The position numbers and the translations under genes were made by a program. Positions 10,782-31,542 of a DNA stretch of 64,000 bases are shown piece by piece (position 1 is the stretch's first letter; every line of letters begins with the position of its first letter). The DNA lies in assembly GCA_949130485.1 (NCBI GenBank), contig OX422192.1, forward strand, positions 9,474,667 to 9,538,666, written 5' to 3'. This DNA is from Agelas oroides (lineage: Eukaryota > Porifera > Demospongiae > Agelasida > Agelasidae). The notes under the pieces are model-generated. The model made no database searches, was not told where the DNA came from, and saw only the letters and a program-made list of their open reading frames with translations.

Positions 10782-12508
10782 TTTTTTATTTTTTTATTTT
10801 TTTATTTTATATAAAACTTTATGCAAAAGGCAATGGATGCACAAAATAGCCATATGCTAATAAGGAGTGCACCCTGTTAAAGGGGGACAACACAAAAACG
10901 AACACAGCACTACAAATAAGACAAAAGGACCAGGAGCAGTGAGCTATAAGTATATTATGTACAGGATTATAAAGAACTATAATTAACAATGTTACTCTTA
11001 AAATGCTGCAGAGGTAAGTTAACAACAGACTCAGGAAGCAAGTTCCACGCATGAACAGTATGTGGCACAAATGAGTGAAAATATGCGTTGGTACCAGCAA
11101 ATGGTTGTTGGAGCAGTAGTTGCCTGTTTGTACGCTGACTGTGATTTGGCCTTGTGGTAATCATATTGGGTGGGAAGAAGCATAAACCATGAACAATTTT
11201 GAACAACATGCACAGGCTGGCCTGAGCTCTTCTGGGTTCCAGGGCAATAATATCCGTCAATGACAAAAGGTCCTGGTAACCACTGTCCCAAGATCTGGTT
11301 GCCATACGTAATGCAAATTTTTCCACATCCTTCAGCTGTTTAATGTGTTTTTGCATGTATGGGTTCCACACTGGACTAGCATATTCAAGGTGAGGTCTAA
11401 CCAGTGAGAGGTACAATTGGAGCAAGGTGTCTTTGCTGGCATTACTGTAAAATCTTCGATACAGGAGACCAAGAATCTTTCTGGCTTTTGAGCAGACAGA
11501 GTCTATGTGTTGAGAAAAGGATAAGTCACTAGCAAGAATCACGCCAAGATATTTGAAGCATTCTACCTGTTCTAGGGGTGTATCTCCGAGGTATAAAACT
11601 CCAGGATAAGTAGGCCTTCTTTTTCTAGATATCACCATATACTTGCATTTGGCAGAATTAAAGGTAAGATGGTTCTGTTGTACCCATTTGTCAATGCTTG
11701 AAATATCATCCTGTAAAAGTTGAAAATCTTCCCTTCCTTTGATGGTACGAAACAGTAGGAGGTCATCTGCGTAGAGAACAGAGTGACTGCCATTTGAAAT
11801 GGGTAGGTATGTCAGGTCGTCAATATAGATTAGAAAAAGAAGAGGGCCCAAAATGGATCCTTGGGGTACCCCAGATAGAGCATGCGAGTCTGATGAGCTT
11901 GATCCATTAACCACTACCATCTGCTTTCTGGAAGTAAGATAGTTTCCTACCCAGGCCAGGATGTTGATATTTAGACCAGTCTGTTGTAGCTTTTCCATAA
12001 GTACTTTGTGGGGAACAGAATCAAATGCCTTTCGTAGGTCAAAAAAGACAGCTCCGATTTCACTACCCTCATCAAGCATTCTCAGCCAGTTGTCAACTGT
12101 GGCTAGTAGTGCAGTCACTGTAGACTTCCCTGGCTGGAAGCCCCATTGAGAGTTTGAGAGAGGATGCATGATATGGAGATGGTCTGAGATAATATGATGA
12201 ACATGCCGTTCCAACACCTTGCTCAGAATACTCAAGAGAGAAATAGGCCGATAATCATTAGGGGTAGTAGCTTTTGATGATTTTGGTATTGGTACAATAA
12301 GAGACATCTTCCATTCTGTAGGTACAGTGCCAGTTTGGAGGGACAAGTTCATCAAAACAGTCACAGATGGTGCTATAGCACTAGCTGTAGCCTTTAGCAT
12401 GTGAGCTGATATTTTATCTGGGCCTGTTGCCTTGCTAGTGTCCAAAGTTGACAGGGAGTGATAGATCTCATCGACTGAACACAAGTAGACTTCTGGTATG
12501 TTCAATTT
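10782..12508 (-). mobile_element. 5'-truncated CR1/L2-like non-LTR retrotransposon
   Basis: Minus-strand insertion whose 3' tail is A-rich (on the plus strand: runs of T7 with single A at 10781-10810). It encodes an uninterrupted reverse transcriptase ORF (10967-12505, 512 codons open to the 5' truncation). Motifs: DYRPISLLSILSKVLERHV, FFDLRKAFDSVPH, SGVPQGSILGPLLFLIYIDD, catalytic LYADDLLLF, and LVRPHLEYASPVWNPY. No endonuclease domain remains, and the element stops abruptly at the target duplication, as expected for 5' truncation. The intact frame and perfect 15-base duplication indicate a recent insertion. Confidence 0.92.
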
Positions 12509-12733
12509 ACAGGTGGTATAAGTGATTTATACTACCTGCAATGACCAATCAGATTGCAGTATTTCATTTAGCTATAGTATAATGCAGAGTTGTTCATATG
12601 CCAATGGATATATGCGGTATATGCTGAGCTGAGTGCACATAAGGGGCAATCCCCAAATGCGCTAAATGCCGCGAATTTTGCGCGAATGCGCTATATTTGA
12701 AACCTTCCACGCTTACACGCATGGAAGCCAGAA
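12509..12733. promoter_or_regulatory. Spacer and probable formin promoter
   Basis: Contains the right copy of the target duplication (12509-12523). The pre-insertion sequence agtgatttatactacctgc resembles the edge of the upstream foldback element. An inverted CCAAT box (ccaatcagattg) lies at ~12544. No further gene. Confidence 0.35.
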
Positions 12734-15700
12734 ATGATGGCTACGGCGGAGGTCCTACAATCGATTCTTTCTCAGGACGGCTGGTGGGTCGAGGACTACA
12801 CGAGCTGGGATGTGGTGAACGGCGGGCCCGCAAACCTTCTCAGAGCGCCGGTGAGTCTTCCTTGCAGTGCGCACCCTGGCGTGTCATGCGTGTGAAACAG
12901 ACTGGTGTTATCCCCTGTTGCAGGAATGTGCGGTGTGGGAGCTATGGGAGGGTGTGGAGCGACTGTGGCTTCTGGCGGGAGAAGAGAAGGAGAGCGGCGG
13001 GGGACTCAAGACTGAGTATATCTCGCTTCTTTCCAAACTGGTGGGTGTGAGGGGGGGACAGTCACAGTCATGCTATTGACATGCATTCTAGGACCGAGCA
13101 TATTCTTCTTATTTTTATGCGTGTGTGTGTGTGTTTGCTACGCAGGAGGCTCTGGAGAGGGCAGTGCTTGCCTACTGCAGGGAGGCAGAGAGCGAAGAAG
13201 AAGAAGAGGGGACACAGAACATTGTGAGACAACCATTTAGGTATGGCTGTGTGTTCAGGACCCTTTCCTCTCTCCTTCCTCCCTCACTCCCTCCTCCCCT
13301 CCTCTCTCTCCCCCACAGACCTGTGACTCCAACCCCAAAGGGGAAGCTGCTGGAGATTATTGCATCTCTGAAACGAGCATCTGAGCAGAGGACGAGTGGA
13401 AAGAAAGGGGAGAGGGTGACTCTGACTAGAGATCAGAGTCTCTGCACACCAGGAATAGATGCCACTGGCAACAGCAATAATAACAATAATAAGAAGAGAA
13501 AGGTAGGAGCGACAGTGACCCTTGTGTATATCTTGAAGTTAATATATACCCCCCCACACTACAATAATAACAATAATAAGAAGAGAAAGGTAGGAGCGAC
13601 AGTGACCCTTGTGTATATCTTGAAGTTAATATATACCCCCCCCACACTACACACACACTACACGTACAGGACCCCCTGCTGAACTGGTGCAGGGCTTCAT
13701 CAGAGAGCAGTGTGACAAGGGAGGGTGTGTTTGTGGGGGTGGAGCTGGTGACATGGGTGATGAGTGTAGGAGAAGTGGGGAAGGAGGAGGGGAGGGGAGT
13801 GTGTGAGGGGCTCCTGAGGTTAGGGGTGCTGCGAAAGGTTGGGTCTGGAGAGGAGGGAGAGCTGTTCAGCAGCGGAGCTCGATACACATGGACAGGTGAG
13901 GTACCACGGCTTGATACCCAACCTTTCCCCCCAGCACTTGTTTCCATGTCAGTTTGCGTTCAACATAGTGGAGCATTTCATTTCCATGAACACAAAACTG
14001 GAGAATGAAAATGTTGGGGGGTGGAAGCAAGACTAGCACAAAGTAGTAGTCATCTCCTTCACCTGTGGTGTATCCTGTGATGTGCCTAAACTTCAGGTGC
14101 CTCAAGTGAGCAGACAAAGGAGCTTGGTCGTCTAGACATGAGGGAGGTGTGGCCACACCAGTCACATGACCAGTCACATGACCAGTCACATGAACTGAGT
14201 CCACAGCTGAGAAAGCTCAAGTACACAGAACAGGAACATGTGGAAATACTGCAACAGGTACTACATATGGTGCATCATGACACAGTGCATGATTTGTTCA
14301 CAAAAAAAAAAAAAAAAGAAGCAGAATTTCAGTTGTACAAGACTATCCCTTCCTCCTCCCCAGACTGAGCGGCAGCATAGCCAGGCTGTTGAGCTGCTGG
14401 AGTTGCGTCATGGTGAAGTCGTGAGGGGAATGAAGGAAACACATGAGAAGAAAATTGGCCACTTGGAGGAACGTATCCAGGAACTGCAGGTGGAGGTTGC
14501 AGGAATGAAGGATAGGATAAGGAGCACGCCTCATGTGAAGAACGAGTCTCCTGTGTCGAAGGTGGACTCTCCTGGACAGAGCAAGACCCCTCTTGCTTTG
14601 AAGGACTCGCCTGCATTGAAGAGTGACTTTGTTTCACTTCCTTTACCGCCTGCAGACACTTCAGAACAGACAAAAAGTCGTTTTACCCCTCCTCCTGTTC
14701 CCCCTCCTCCCCCACCCTTCCTCAATGCCCCACCTCCTCCTCCTTCCCCACCCTTCCTCAATGCCCCACCACCTCCTCCTCCCCCACCCTTCCTCAATGC
14801 CCCACCTCCTCCTCCTCCCCCACCCTTTCTCGGTGCTCCTCCTCCTCCTCCACCGCCCTCCCTCACTGTCCCACCTCCTCCTCCCCTACCCTCCCTCCAT
14901 TCACACAATGTCCCACCTCCTCCTCCTCCCCTACCCTCCCTCCATTCACACAATGTCCCACCTCCTCCTCCTCCCCTGCCCTTCCTTGGTGCTCCTCCCC
15001 CACCCTCCCTCCATTCACACAATGCTCCACCTCCTCCTCCACCTCCACCCAACCACCGTCCCCGTGCAATCCGGTATCAACCACGTGTAGCCATGAAACC
15101 TCTGTTCTGGAAGCGAGTGCAGTACACAGCTGTTGACTTGAGCCGCCACAGGAATGTGGTATGGTCCAACTTGCATGAGCCAGAGTTGAAGGACATGGCT
15201 GACTTCGAGGAGCTGTTTGCCAAGAAGGGTGGAGGTGTGGTCAGACAGAAAGCACTGTCTGAGTCCTTTGGTGCCAAGCTGCCTGTCTCACGGCCTGTAA
15301 GCGTGCTGGACCAGAAACGTTCTCAGGCAGTGGGTATCCTGATGCGCAGCCTGCATCTTGAGATGGCAGACATACGTCACGCAGTGTACCAATTGGACTG
15401 CTCTACTGTAGACCAGGAGAGCCTCCAGGCACTGTGGGACAATGTGAGGATGGCAGCTGGCCCTGGGAGTTGTGTAGTTGTAATGCCCCCCCCCCCCCCC
15501 CCCTCTCCCCTCTCCCCTCTTCTCTCCCCCCTCACACACAGCAAGCTACTCAGGAGGAACTGGAGATGATTACTGCTCATCTGAACACCTCCCCTGACAC
15601 GGCACTGGACAAACCGGAAATGTATGCTGCACTCAGGTATTTTTCAATGCATCAATTTATGATGTTACCCTTGCTCCCCTCCCCCTCCCCCTCCTCCTCC

Positions 15701-17459
15701 CCCTCCCCCTCCTCCTCCTCCCTCTCTCAGGTTTCTCCATGAACTCTCACGGATTGTGCAGTTCAGAGAGCGTGTCTGGTGCTTTCTCTTTCAGACATTC
15801 TTCAGTGACGGGCTGGCTACTGTTGCTTCCAAGACTGACAACATCACCAAGGCTTGCAAGGTAAGAGCAAAACATTGTCACCTCATTATTGCAGTTCCTC
15901 TCCTCTGCTAACCCTGTCCTTCCCTTCTCTATACCTTTCATCTACCCCCCTCCTCTCCTTTTCTCTCTCCTCCCCTTCCTCAGTCACTGTGGGGTTCCAC
16001 TAGTGTTTGTAAGGTGCTGGGTCTGATACTGGCGCTAGGCAACATCATGAATGCGGGTAATCGCACCAGGGGACAAGCTGACGGCTTTGATGTTGAAGTC
16101 CTGGGGAAGCTCACAGACGTGAGGACCTCAGACGGTTCCTGCTCGTTGCTGCAGTATGTTGTGCGCTATTATGTCACCCATGTGGACCAGGTGTGTAATG
16201 GCCTCCCAATGTTCACCTTTCGCTAGTTGTTGCGTTGTAGTCTTGTTTGAGTGTGCAGAAACCATGCATGTGTGAGGACCTTCTGAGCATTGGATGGAGC
16301 ATCAACCATGAAAACAGATCCTTATATGGAAAGTGGTACAATATACAGCTACTTTGTTAAGAAGTCAGCGGTCGACTCTTGTGAAGCCTTGGTAGTCATA
16401 GTAACCTTAAGTGCGGAAACATGAGTAAGTTAAAATCCATGTAAGGAGTTCTCTGTGCTGGAAATTCAACACCACAATGTCATGTGTACATATGATAAGC
16501 TTCTTCTCACAGGGTGGTTGCTCCTATATATGATCATGTATTGCCTCTATTTACACAAGTTATCACCACTCACATGAGCTCACTTTGTGGTCTTTCTTCT
16601 TCCAGTGTGCAGGCACTCTAGCATCCACCTTCCCCCTCCCAGACCCCACAGACCTGTTAGGAGCCTCTCACATTCGCTTTGAGGAACTGAGAGCTGATCT
16701 CCTCCAGCTCACAACAGACCTTGGAGGTGCGTACAGGAGTCAGTGAGCTCTCCATCAAGCTGTTAACCAAACGTTGTCAAGAGATCGAGGGAGATGACAT
16801 GTATGCGTTTAGTTTCCCTCTGATTTCCCATCAGTTTGCAGAAAGCGTGTGAAGTGTGTTGTAGACACCTCGTCTCCAGACTTACTGCAGCCATTCAAGA
16901 GCAGAATGGAAGGCTTCCTGGAACAAGGTATCATCACCATGGGTGCACTCTAATTAGAAATACCTTACTTGTGTCCACTCTTCTCCAGCTGACTCACATC
17001 TAGTGTCAGCCAGTCATGCCCTCGACCACGCCCTATCTACCTTCTCCTCTGTGGCGCAGTACTACTGTGTCCAGCCGGGAGTTGGGCAGGAGGAAGTGAC
17101 CCCAGCCCACTTTTTTGGCCTGTGGTTTCCCTTTGTGCGGGTGTTTCGGGATCAATGGACAAGGGAACAGCGCAGTGCTGCTCAGAGAAGGTTAGAGGAG
17201 ACATAAAATGTGCCTAATTGGAGCAATTCTCATGTTGTTTACAGCCTCTGAGTCAAATCCTTATCTCCCTTGCATGCAGGCAAAAAGCTCAACGGGAGAG
17301 CAGGGTAGCTCGGGCAGTGGTAAAACCTATTTCCAAGTCAGGCCTGGTGAGTAGTGACAAGCTTTAAGAACCTCTACACATTATTGACGCAATATCTTCC
17401 TTTCCCTCCCGCACGTACAGAAAGCACGTTTAAAGACAAGTGGTCATCTTAATGCTTAG
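12734..17459 (+). CDS. Formin (FMN-type FH1-FH2) with N-terminal DEP-like domain
   Basis: Fifteen exons in consistent phase: 12734-12850, 12924-13040, 13146-13240, 13319-13502, 13670-13895, 14097-14257, 14364-15443, 15542-15636, 15731-15860, 15984-16190, 16606-16726, 16835-16927, 16989-17190, 17280-17346, 17421-17459 (977 residues). Exon 5 encodes a DEP-like winged helix (GVFVGVELVTWVMSVGEV, then EGLLRLGVLRKV and ARYTWTG). A coiled coil follows (HEKKIGHLEERIQELQVEV). Then comes an FH1 region with repeated proline runs separated by FLNA/SLHSHNV (14690-15050), and an FH2 domain from MKPLFWKRVQ through GNIMNAGNRTRGQADGFDV. FH1 binds profilin-actin and FH2 nucleates and elongates actin filaments. 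The FH2 best resembles FMN1/FMN2; a DEP domain is not known to me in that subfamily. The N-terminal ~170 residues are not recognised. Confidence 0.85.
13475..13650. repeat. 87-base tandem duplication spanning the formin exon 4 donor
   Basis: caataataacaataataag plus the donor (aagagaaag|gtagg) and the following intron occur twice, at 13475 and 13562, nearly identical. Two equivalent donor sites 87 bases (29 codons) apart result. Confidence 0.85.
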
Positions 17460-17664
17460 AAATTTGGATCTAAAGAGCAAATTCAAGTTCAACATTCGGC
17501 ATCAGAGGAATACAGCAATCAGTGACACGTACAAGACTGTATTTCTTCTACAACAATAAACAAAAACATTCAATTGTTTGTTTTGTTAGTAGCACACAAA
17601 CGATGCATGTCCACAAACCATGTTGCCCCCACCCAACAGATGCTACACGAGACAAGAACTGTCA

Positions 17665-21653
<3,989 letters not shown>

Positions 21654-22107
21654 CTTTCCGAAACTTTCGCTGCACAACAATATCGCTGAGATCTCGCTCC
21701 ACACAGAAAGGTGGCCGGCGCTGTCCACGCACAGTGTACTGGGCACAAAGGCTGGCTGGAGTCGAGTGGGAATACGCTCTCTTCTCAGCTTCCGTATTGA
21801 GAGACCACGTGAGAACCATTCCTATGACGTCATTAGAAGCTAGCTGTACTGTACTTCGACCTGGCACCACCCACATGACTTTTGGCAAAGTCGATGGCGA
21901 TGTTTTGTACTAGCACTGCCTGTCGCAGCAAGGAGACACATCGACGTGAGTGTTGCATATCTGGTAAGTTGATGATCATGGATGAATGTGACCTACGTTA
22001 GGCGGCAAGTGCCGCAGTGAGTTTGGGTTGTACCATAGATAATATACCCTCCCAGGGGAGGGTATATTATCTATGATTGTACTGCTCATAACTCACCACA
22101 AGTAAAG
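21654..22107. promoter_or_regulatory. Divergent AKT / RING-kinase promoter with CRE and hairpin
   Basis: 454 bases between the two start codons. A perfect CRE, tgacgtca, lies at 21825-21832 and an E-box cacgtg at 21806-21811. At 22034-22075 a perfect palindrome has 20-base arms (catagataatataccctccc) around a 2-base loop. Motifs are seen; roles are inferred. Confidence 0.5.
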
Positions 22108-26958
<4,851 letters not shown>

Positions 26959-28416
26959 ACCATAGGTGTTTGTGTCCTGTGTGCAACCAATCAATCTTAT
27001 GCCTCATCTCTCCAACTAGATTTTCACGTTCACTTTCAGAAATGAATCAGATGTGTTGCTCTTGAACTAGACCTCAGTCATATTATTAACCCTTTGGACG
27101 TTCTTGCAAAGTTGGCAAAAACAATGAAAGTTAATTAATTAACCCACAGACACCCGTGTTCTCTAGACACAATCTGTCAGACCAGGCCGGTTCTTTTGAC
27201 AGCCACGTGCACTCCTAGCGTATCATCCGACAAGATGATTCATCCGCATTGCACATTTCAGAGAGGGAATTGAAGTCATTCAATCAAATTACTCATACAA
27301 TTGACCTTATTGTAACACCATTTTGTGGGGGGTTTTAAGGCTAGGTGCTTGTCGTTAGAAAAACAGTTGACTGGCATGTGTACAACACGGGCACAAAGAC
27401 CTTGCAGAAAGAGCCACAAACTAAAACAATTTATCTCAAACTCAATTGAGCCAGGCGGCGTACAAGTTGAAGTGGCTAAGACCTCCAAAGTTATTCAATT
27501 ATAAGAAACCTCACATTCAGCAATCTTTGTGGTAGCTGTCCCCACCCTCTCACACTCCACACAGCAGCAACAGCAACAAAAATCAATTTTGCTCTACATA
27601 TTTTTGTCTCAGAACATGATATTTCAGTATATAAGAATTCCAAACCTGCTACCGCACCCACACTTGGTGCCATATAGTAACTTGTATTCAATTAGTAGCA
27701 TTAGTGATCTGTGGATCCCATCTGGCTAATTAGAGAGATTCCTTGAAAAATAAATTATTTCACAAGCACCCCACACCACTTGTAACACGAGACTAATAAT
27801 GCCTGCATGCTTGCAATGGTGCGAGAAATGTGTGTTTATATCAGACGGCAGGGCATGCACGCAACACCACATGACGTGTGGAGGTGTATCAGTGGGAACA
27901 TTATTTCTGGAATGGCTAGTAAATCCATAATAGGAAGTGTACCCACCTGGCCAAAAAAACACTACCATGTTTGTCAACTTTACAACGAACTCTGCATGAT
28001 TCAGGCCTGACTGTTAGGGCAGGAGTCAGCAGTGTACAGGCAGCCAGTCCAGTTACCTCCAGTCAAAACAAACTGTGTTTAAATCCACTTAGTGAGTGGT
28101 TAGGGCCATTAAAGGCAGGATGCCCTCTGGCAAGGATCAGTTTAGCTTTGAGCAGCAGCCACTTCAAAGCTGTGAACTTTGACTAACTAGGTAAAAAAAT
28201 AATACTATATCAGACTACATGGCCAGAGTCCTGTGTACAAGTAAACACGAACACTAGCTGAACATCATTAGCATCTGGACACAACTGTTTATGCACACAA
28301 CGGTGAGTGCTCTATTTACAAAACAGTATACGAAAATTAAAGCGATATTTGACACAACAAACAGTGCATTCAAATGGGAAGACAAAAAGTGTTTGCATAG
28401 GTGAGCTCATGCATTT
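26959..28416. other. Intergenic, nothing recognised
   Basis: Roughly 1.45 kb of moderately AT-rich sequence between the RING-kinase stop and the unknown minus-strand gene. Short ORFs here lack splice or family support. I see no repeat ends. Confidence 0.5.
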
Positions 28417-28483
28417 TCACATGAGGTTGGAACAACGCACCTCCCTTTCACTGACGCAGCCACGCAGACACTTACGTCTCCGG

Positions 28484-30087
28484 CCAGTTTTCCGTAACAG
28501 CTCCAGCATGTGCATCATTTGGGTCACTCGTGTGAGGTGGGTGTCCCAGCGATTGGTTATACTCTGCATGCCTTTGCTGCACCGAGGAGTGATGGTGGAT
28601 GACAGTGAGGTTCGAAGGGTAAAGAAGGGATGGCAGCATCGGTGCCTGTTAGCCTGGTGTGTGTGTGAGAGAGAGAGCACATGATGATGTTCGTAAGGTG
28701 TTGTGTTATCTGTTTTGCCAGGGAAACTGGACAGCCAGATGCTTGTTGTTGCAAGTGTAGGCTCGTGAAGACAATATTGACCGTTCAGTGATAATGGTGC
28801 TTCACAGAGAGCTAATGCATCTACAACAACATCTACAAATTATGACATCTAATCAAATCAAGATGTGAGTTTTTGGTGTACATACCCACTTCTTGTGCCA
28901 GAGTGCAATGCCTTCAAATATTTGACTGGGTGAACGGAACTGAGTGGAGTTGTAGAACCGCACACAGCCAGAAGCAGCCCATTTTTGCATATCACTCAGG
29001 AGACCATAGATCCAGATGGAATCCAGCAGGCGCAGATAGTCACAGTACATTTTGCGGGCTTCCTTCTGCCAGGGAGAGCGATGATTGTCTGCATAACTTG
29101 ATATTCATAGGCACTTAGAGAGTGCCCATAGTTTATTTGGCCAACAGGTGGTTGGTCAAAGCCCACTTAAAGCAGCTTAATTGCTCAATGGCTCACACGT
29201 TGCATGTACCGGGCTTCACGATAACATGCTCAAAACGAGCAGCCAAATATTCTACAGTCTAGTTGCTTGGTTGCTAAGCAACCCAGTGCTGGATAGTCTG
29301 CAGTGGAGTAGCCTGAGGCTGTGGAGTACATGCTTTACCAACTGCAGAAAAGTGTACCATTCAGTTTGTCCTAGATGTCTCTACTATCTTAGACAACATC
29401 TCACCCGCTGTTTTTTGGAGAGAGAGCAGTTGGCACCCTTTTCCACAGCATTTGCCACAGAGTCTACCACAGAGTCTACCACAGAGTCTACCACAGAGCT
29501 CACCACTGGGCTCACCACTGGGCTCACCACTGGGCTTGCTGCCTCCTGGTACAGTTGCTCTCTGGCTTCCTGCACACACAGAGCATGGTCAGTATTCGTT
29601 GTGGAGTTGCTGTCAAGGAGCGCTGCAGCCTCTGTACAGCAGCCTGTCCAGGGCTGACTGCAGCACTGTGTGTGTGAGGGAAGTACTGGCATTTATTGTG
29701 TGTGTAGCATCTATACATATTGCACGGAGAAGCATGGTAAATAGAGTTTGGTTCCCAGACCCTTCTAGCGCGCAAGGAAAGTTCACTCCACCTTTTCCGC
29801 TGTGAAGGGCCTGGAACTATGTCACACAAGCAACGGCATGTGAATATCGTTATCATACCATCGACGTGGGCCTATTTTCAAGCTCTTGGCGAGCATTTTT
29901 ATAACGTTCTGCCAGTGTAAACAAAAGGCAGTGCACATACTTCAAACTTCAACTCCTCCAGACTCAGCGGTCTGTCCAACCTCGGCGGGACTCTTCGTTT
30001 GGCTCGCTGGGGTCGTCCGCCGGTGCCCTCCCGCAGCAGCAGCAGCAGTAGAACTAGTACAGCACCCATCACCGCGTTGCACTGCAT
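28484..30087 (-). CDS. Putative secreted protein, unknown family
   Basis: The first exon (ATG ~30087) encodes a clear signal peptide, MQCNAVMGAVLVLLLLLL, then a proline/arginine-rich segment with a KRR basic site, and ends ..SLEELKFE at a gtatgt donor near 29942. A second firm exon (~28892-29070) opens after ccctggcag and reads KEARKMYCDYLRLLDSIW through QIFEGIALWHKKW, both borders in phase 0. A phase-0 acceptor near 28567 gives a final exon reading QRHAEYNQSLGHPPHTSD to a TAA at ~28484. A 42-base phase-0 exon (EAREQLYQEAASPV, ~29530-29575) may lie between. I do not recognise the family, and the exon chain is tentative. Confidence 0.4.
29455..29542. repeat. 12-base tandem repeat
   Basis: Seven to eight copies of cacagagtctac / caccactgggct. 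On the minus strand each copy contains gtggtgagc or gtggtagac, a string of potential splice donors. Confidence 0.8.
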
Positions 30088-30283
30088 CTTGCGAGTTGGT
30101 AGCATTATTCTGCGGTGCAGCGACTCACAGCGCACCTATATATACTTCCGGTTTTAATAATATTCATTGAAAATTAAAAATGTTTTCATTGAAAATTAAA
30201 TTTTAAAAACGTAACATGCCACGCTGCACGTATGTACCGCTAACCGTCCCACAGACAACACACAAACAACATACAGCCAACAG

Positions 30284-30877
30284 CTATAATGCAGTCGCTC
30301 TTGCTTCTAAGAGCTCTTGTAGTAGCTGAATGGACTTCACTACATCCTTCCTGGCATGCCTCACTTGTGCTGATCCAAGTGTTTCTATGGTATCCAACTC
30401 CAACATGTATTGCATCAGAGTTTCCTCAAGAGTAACATACTCTGTGCTGCTCTTAAGGCCAGTAAATCGCTTTACTCTCTGACGTACGCCCTCCACTTTA
30501 TCCTTCACCTGATCAATCCTTCCCAGCTTCTCTTGCAGCACATCTGCTGGCAACTCGCTAGGAGAGAGACCACCTGACTCGTGTTGTAGTCTTTCTCCCT
30601 CAGGTTGCCTTGCCTGGTGTGTGGTTGAGTGTACCACCTCTCTGTCCCACACTACTGGTGTGCTACTAACTCCTGGAGCTGGTTGAGGGAGAGCGGTGTA
30701 GCCTGAGGTGGGGAATCGAGGGTCATCCCATGTAGTGGTGCGGTGCACATGGTCCACAAAGAAAGGCCACCCAGTACAGGGGTCTATCTTCATCTCCCAC
30801 TGTTCAGGTAGTGAGATATGGTACGGTACCTGTACACTGCCGGGGGCCATGTGCTGAAACTGAGTACCGGTGTCCAT
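30284..30877 (-). CDS. BAG3: BAG3/Starvin-like co-chaperone (WW + BAG domain)
   Basis: Single-exon ORF of 197 residues. A WW domain at ~residues 23-56 has both tryptophans and the proline ([28 protein letters not shown]). The C-terminal ~90 residues form a BAG-type helical bundle ([20 protein letters not shown], then [20 protein letters not shown] and [14 protein letters not shown]) that should bind the HSP70 ATPase domain. BAG3 couples HSP70 clients to autophagy; in vertebrates it is far longer (575 residues) with IPV and PxxP segments, which are missing here. The lack of introns is unusual for this window. The ATG at 30877 lies close to a foldback repeat. Confidence 0.85.
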   Translation of the reverse strand: MDTGTQFQHMAPGSVQVPYHISLPEQWEMKIDPCTGWPFFVDHVHRTTTWDDPRFPTSGYTALPQPAPGVSSTPVVWDREVVHSTTHQARQPEGERLQHESGGLSPSELPADVLQEKLGRIDQVKDKVEGVRQRVKRFTGLKSSTEYVTLEETLMQYMLELDTIETLGSAQVRHARKDVVKSIQLLQELLEARATAL

Positions 30878-30895
30878 AGTCAGTTGGCAACAATA

Positions 30896-30959
30896 TAGCC
30901 TCGTTCCCAGGCGCTCGAAATCGCTCGAAAAATTTTTTCGAGCGCCTGGGAACGAGGCT
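30896..30959. repeat. Small foldback, TAGCCTCGTTCCCAGG family
   Basis: tagcctcgttcccaggcgct pairs with agcgcctgggaacgaggct over a ~10-base spacer. One of many copies of this end sequence in the window. Confidence 0.85.
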
Positions 30960-30984
30960 GAACCGCCCGCGGGTGAGAAAGTAG

Positions 30985-31490
30985 TAGCCTCGTTCCCAGG
31001 CCTTCAATCACAGCTAACGCGGTGGAAGGCCTGGTAAAACTCCTACGTAGAATGACGTCGTGGACGTAAGGGTGGACGTAGGACTTTTGGAGGCGTGGTA
31101 CTTTCAGTCTAGGAACTAAGCTAAAGCAGGCGCTATCGCGGACAGGCGTTCAACAACGACAGAGCAGTACATGTGCCTGACAGATGCATAAAGGACGTCT
31201 GAAGCCAGGGAATACATGTACACAAAGGACATTTATTACCTGGCTTCACGGACGTCCTTTATGCATCTGTCAGGCGGCATCCTGAACCCGAGAAGTAACA
31301 CCAGACTGTTCTGTCGTTGTTGAACGCCTGTCCGCGATAGCGCCTGCTTTAGCTTAGTTCCTAGACTGAAAGTACCACGCCTCCAAAAGTCCTACGTCCA
31401 CCCTTACGTCCACCTGACGTCATTCTACGTAGGAGTTTTACCAGGCCTTCCACCGCGTTAGCTGTGATTGAAGGCCTGGGAACGAGGCTA
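30985..31490. repeat. 506-base near-perfect palindromic MITE
   Basis: Arms of about 240 bases: tagcctcgttcccaggcctt at the left end matches the reverse complement of the right end, and the pairing continues inward through gcgctatcgcggacaggcg to a short centre near 31235. No coding capacity. It lies between the BAG3-like gene and LIN52. Confidence 0.9.
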
Positions 31491-31542
31491 AGAAAGTAGG
31501 GGAATCCCCAGAAGGGCGCGGTTTATATGCATCGATATCGCG

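Noticed and set aside
14531..15052. Minus-strand Gly-rich open frame of 173 codons
   Set aside because: It is the complement of the formin proline-rich FH1 repeats.
27276..28186. Several 60-80 codon open frames
   Set aside because: No family resemblance, no splice-site support, and length as expected by chance.
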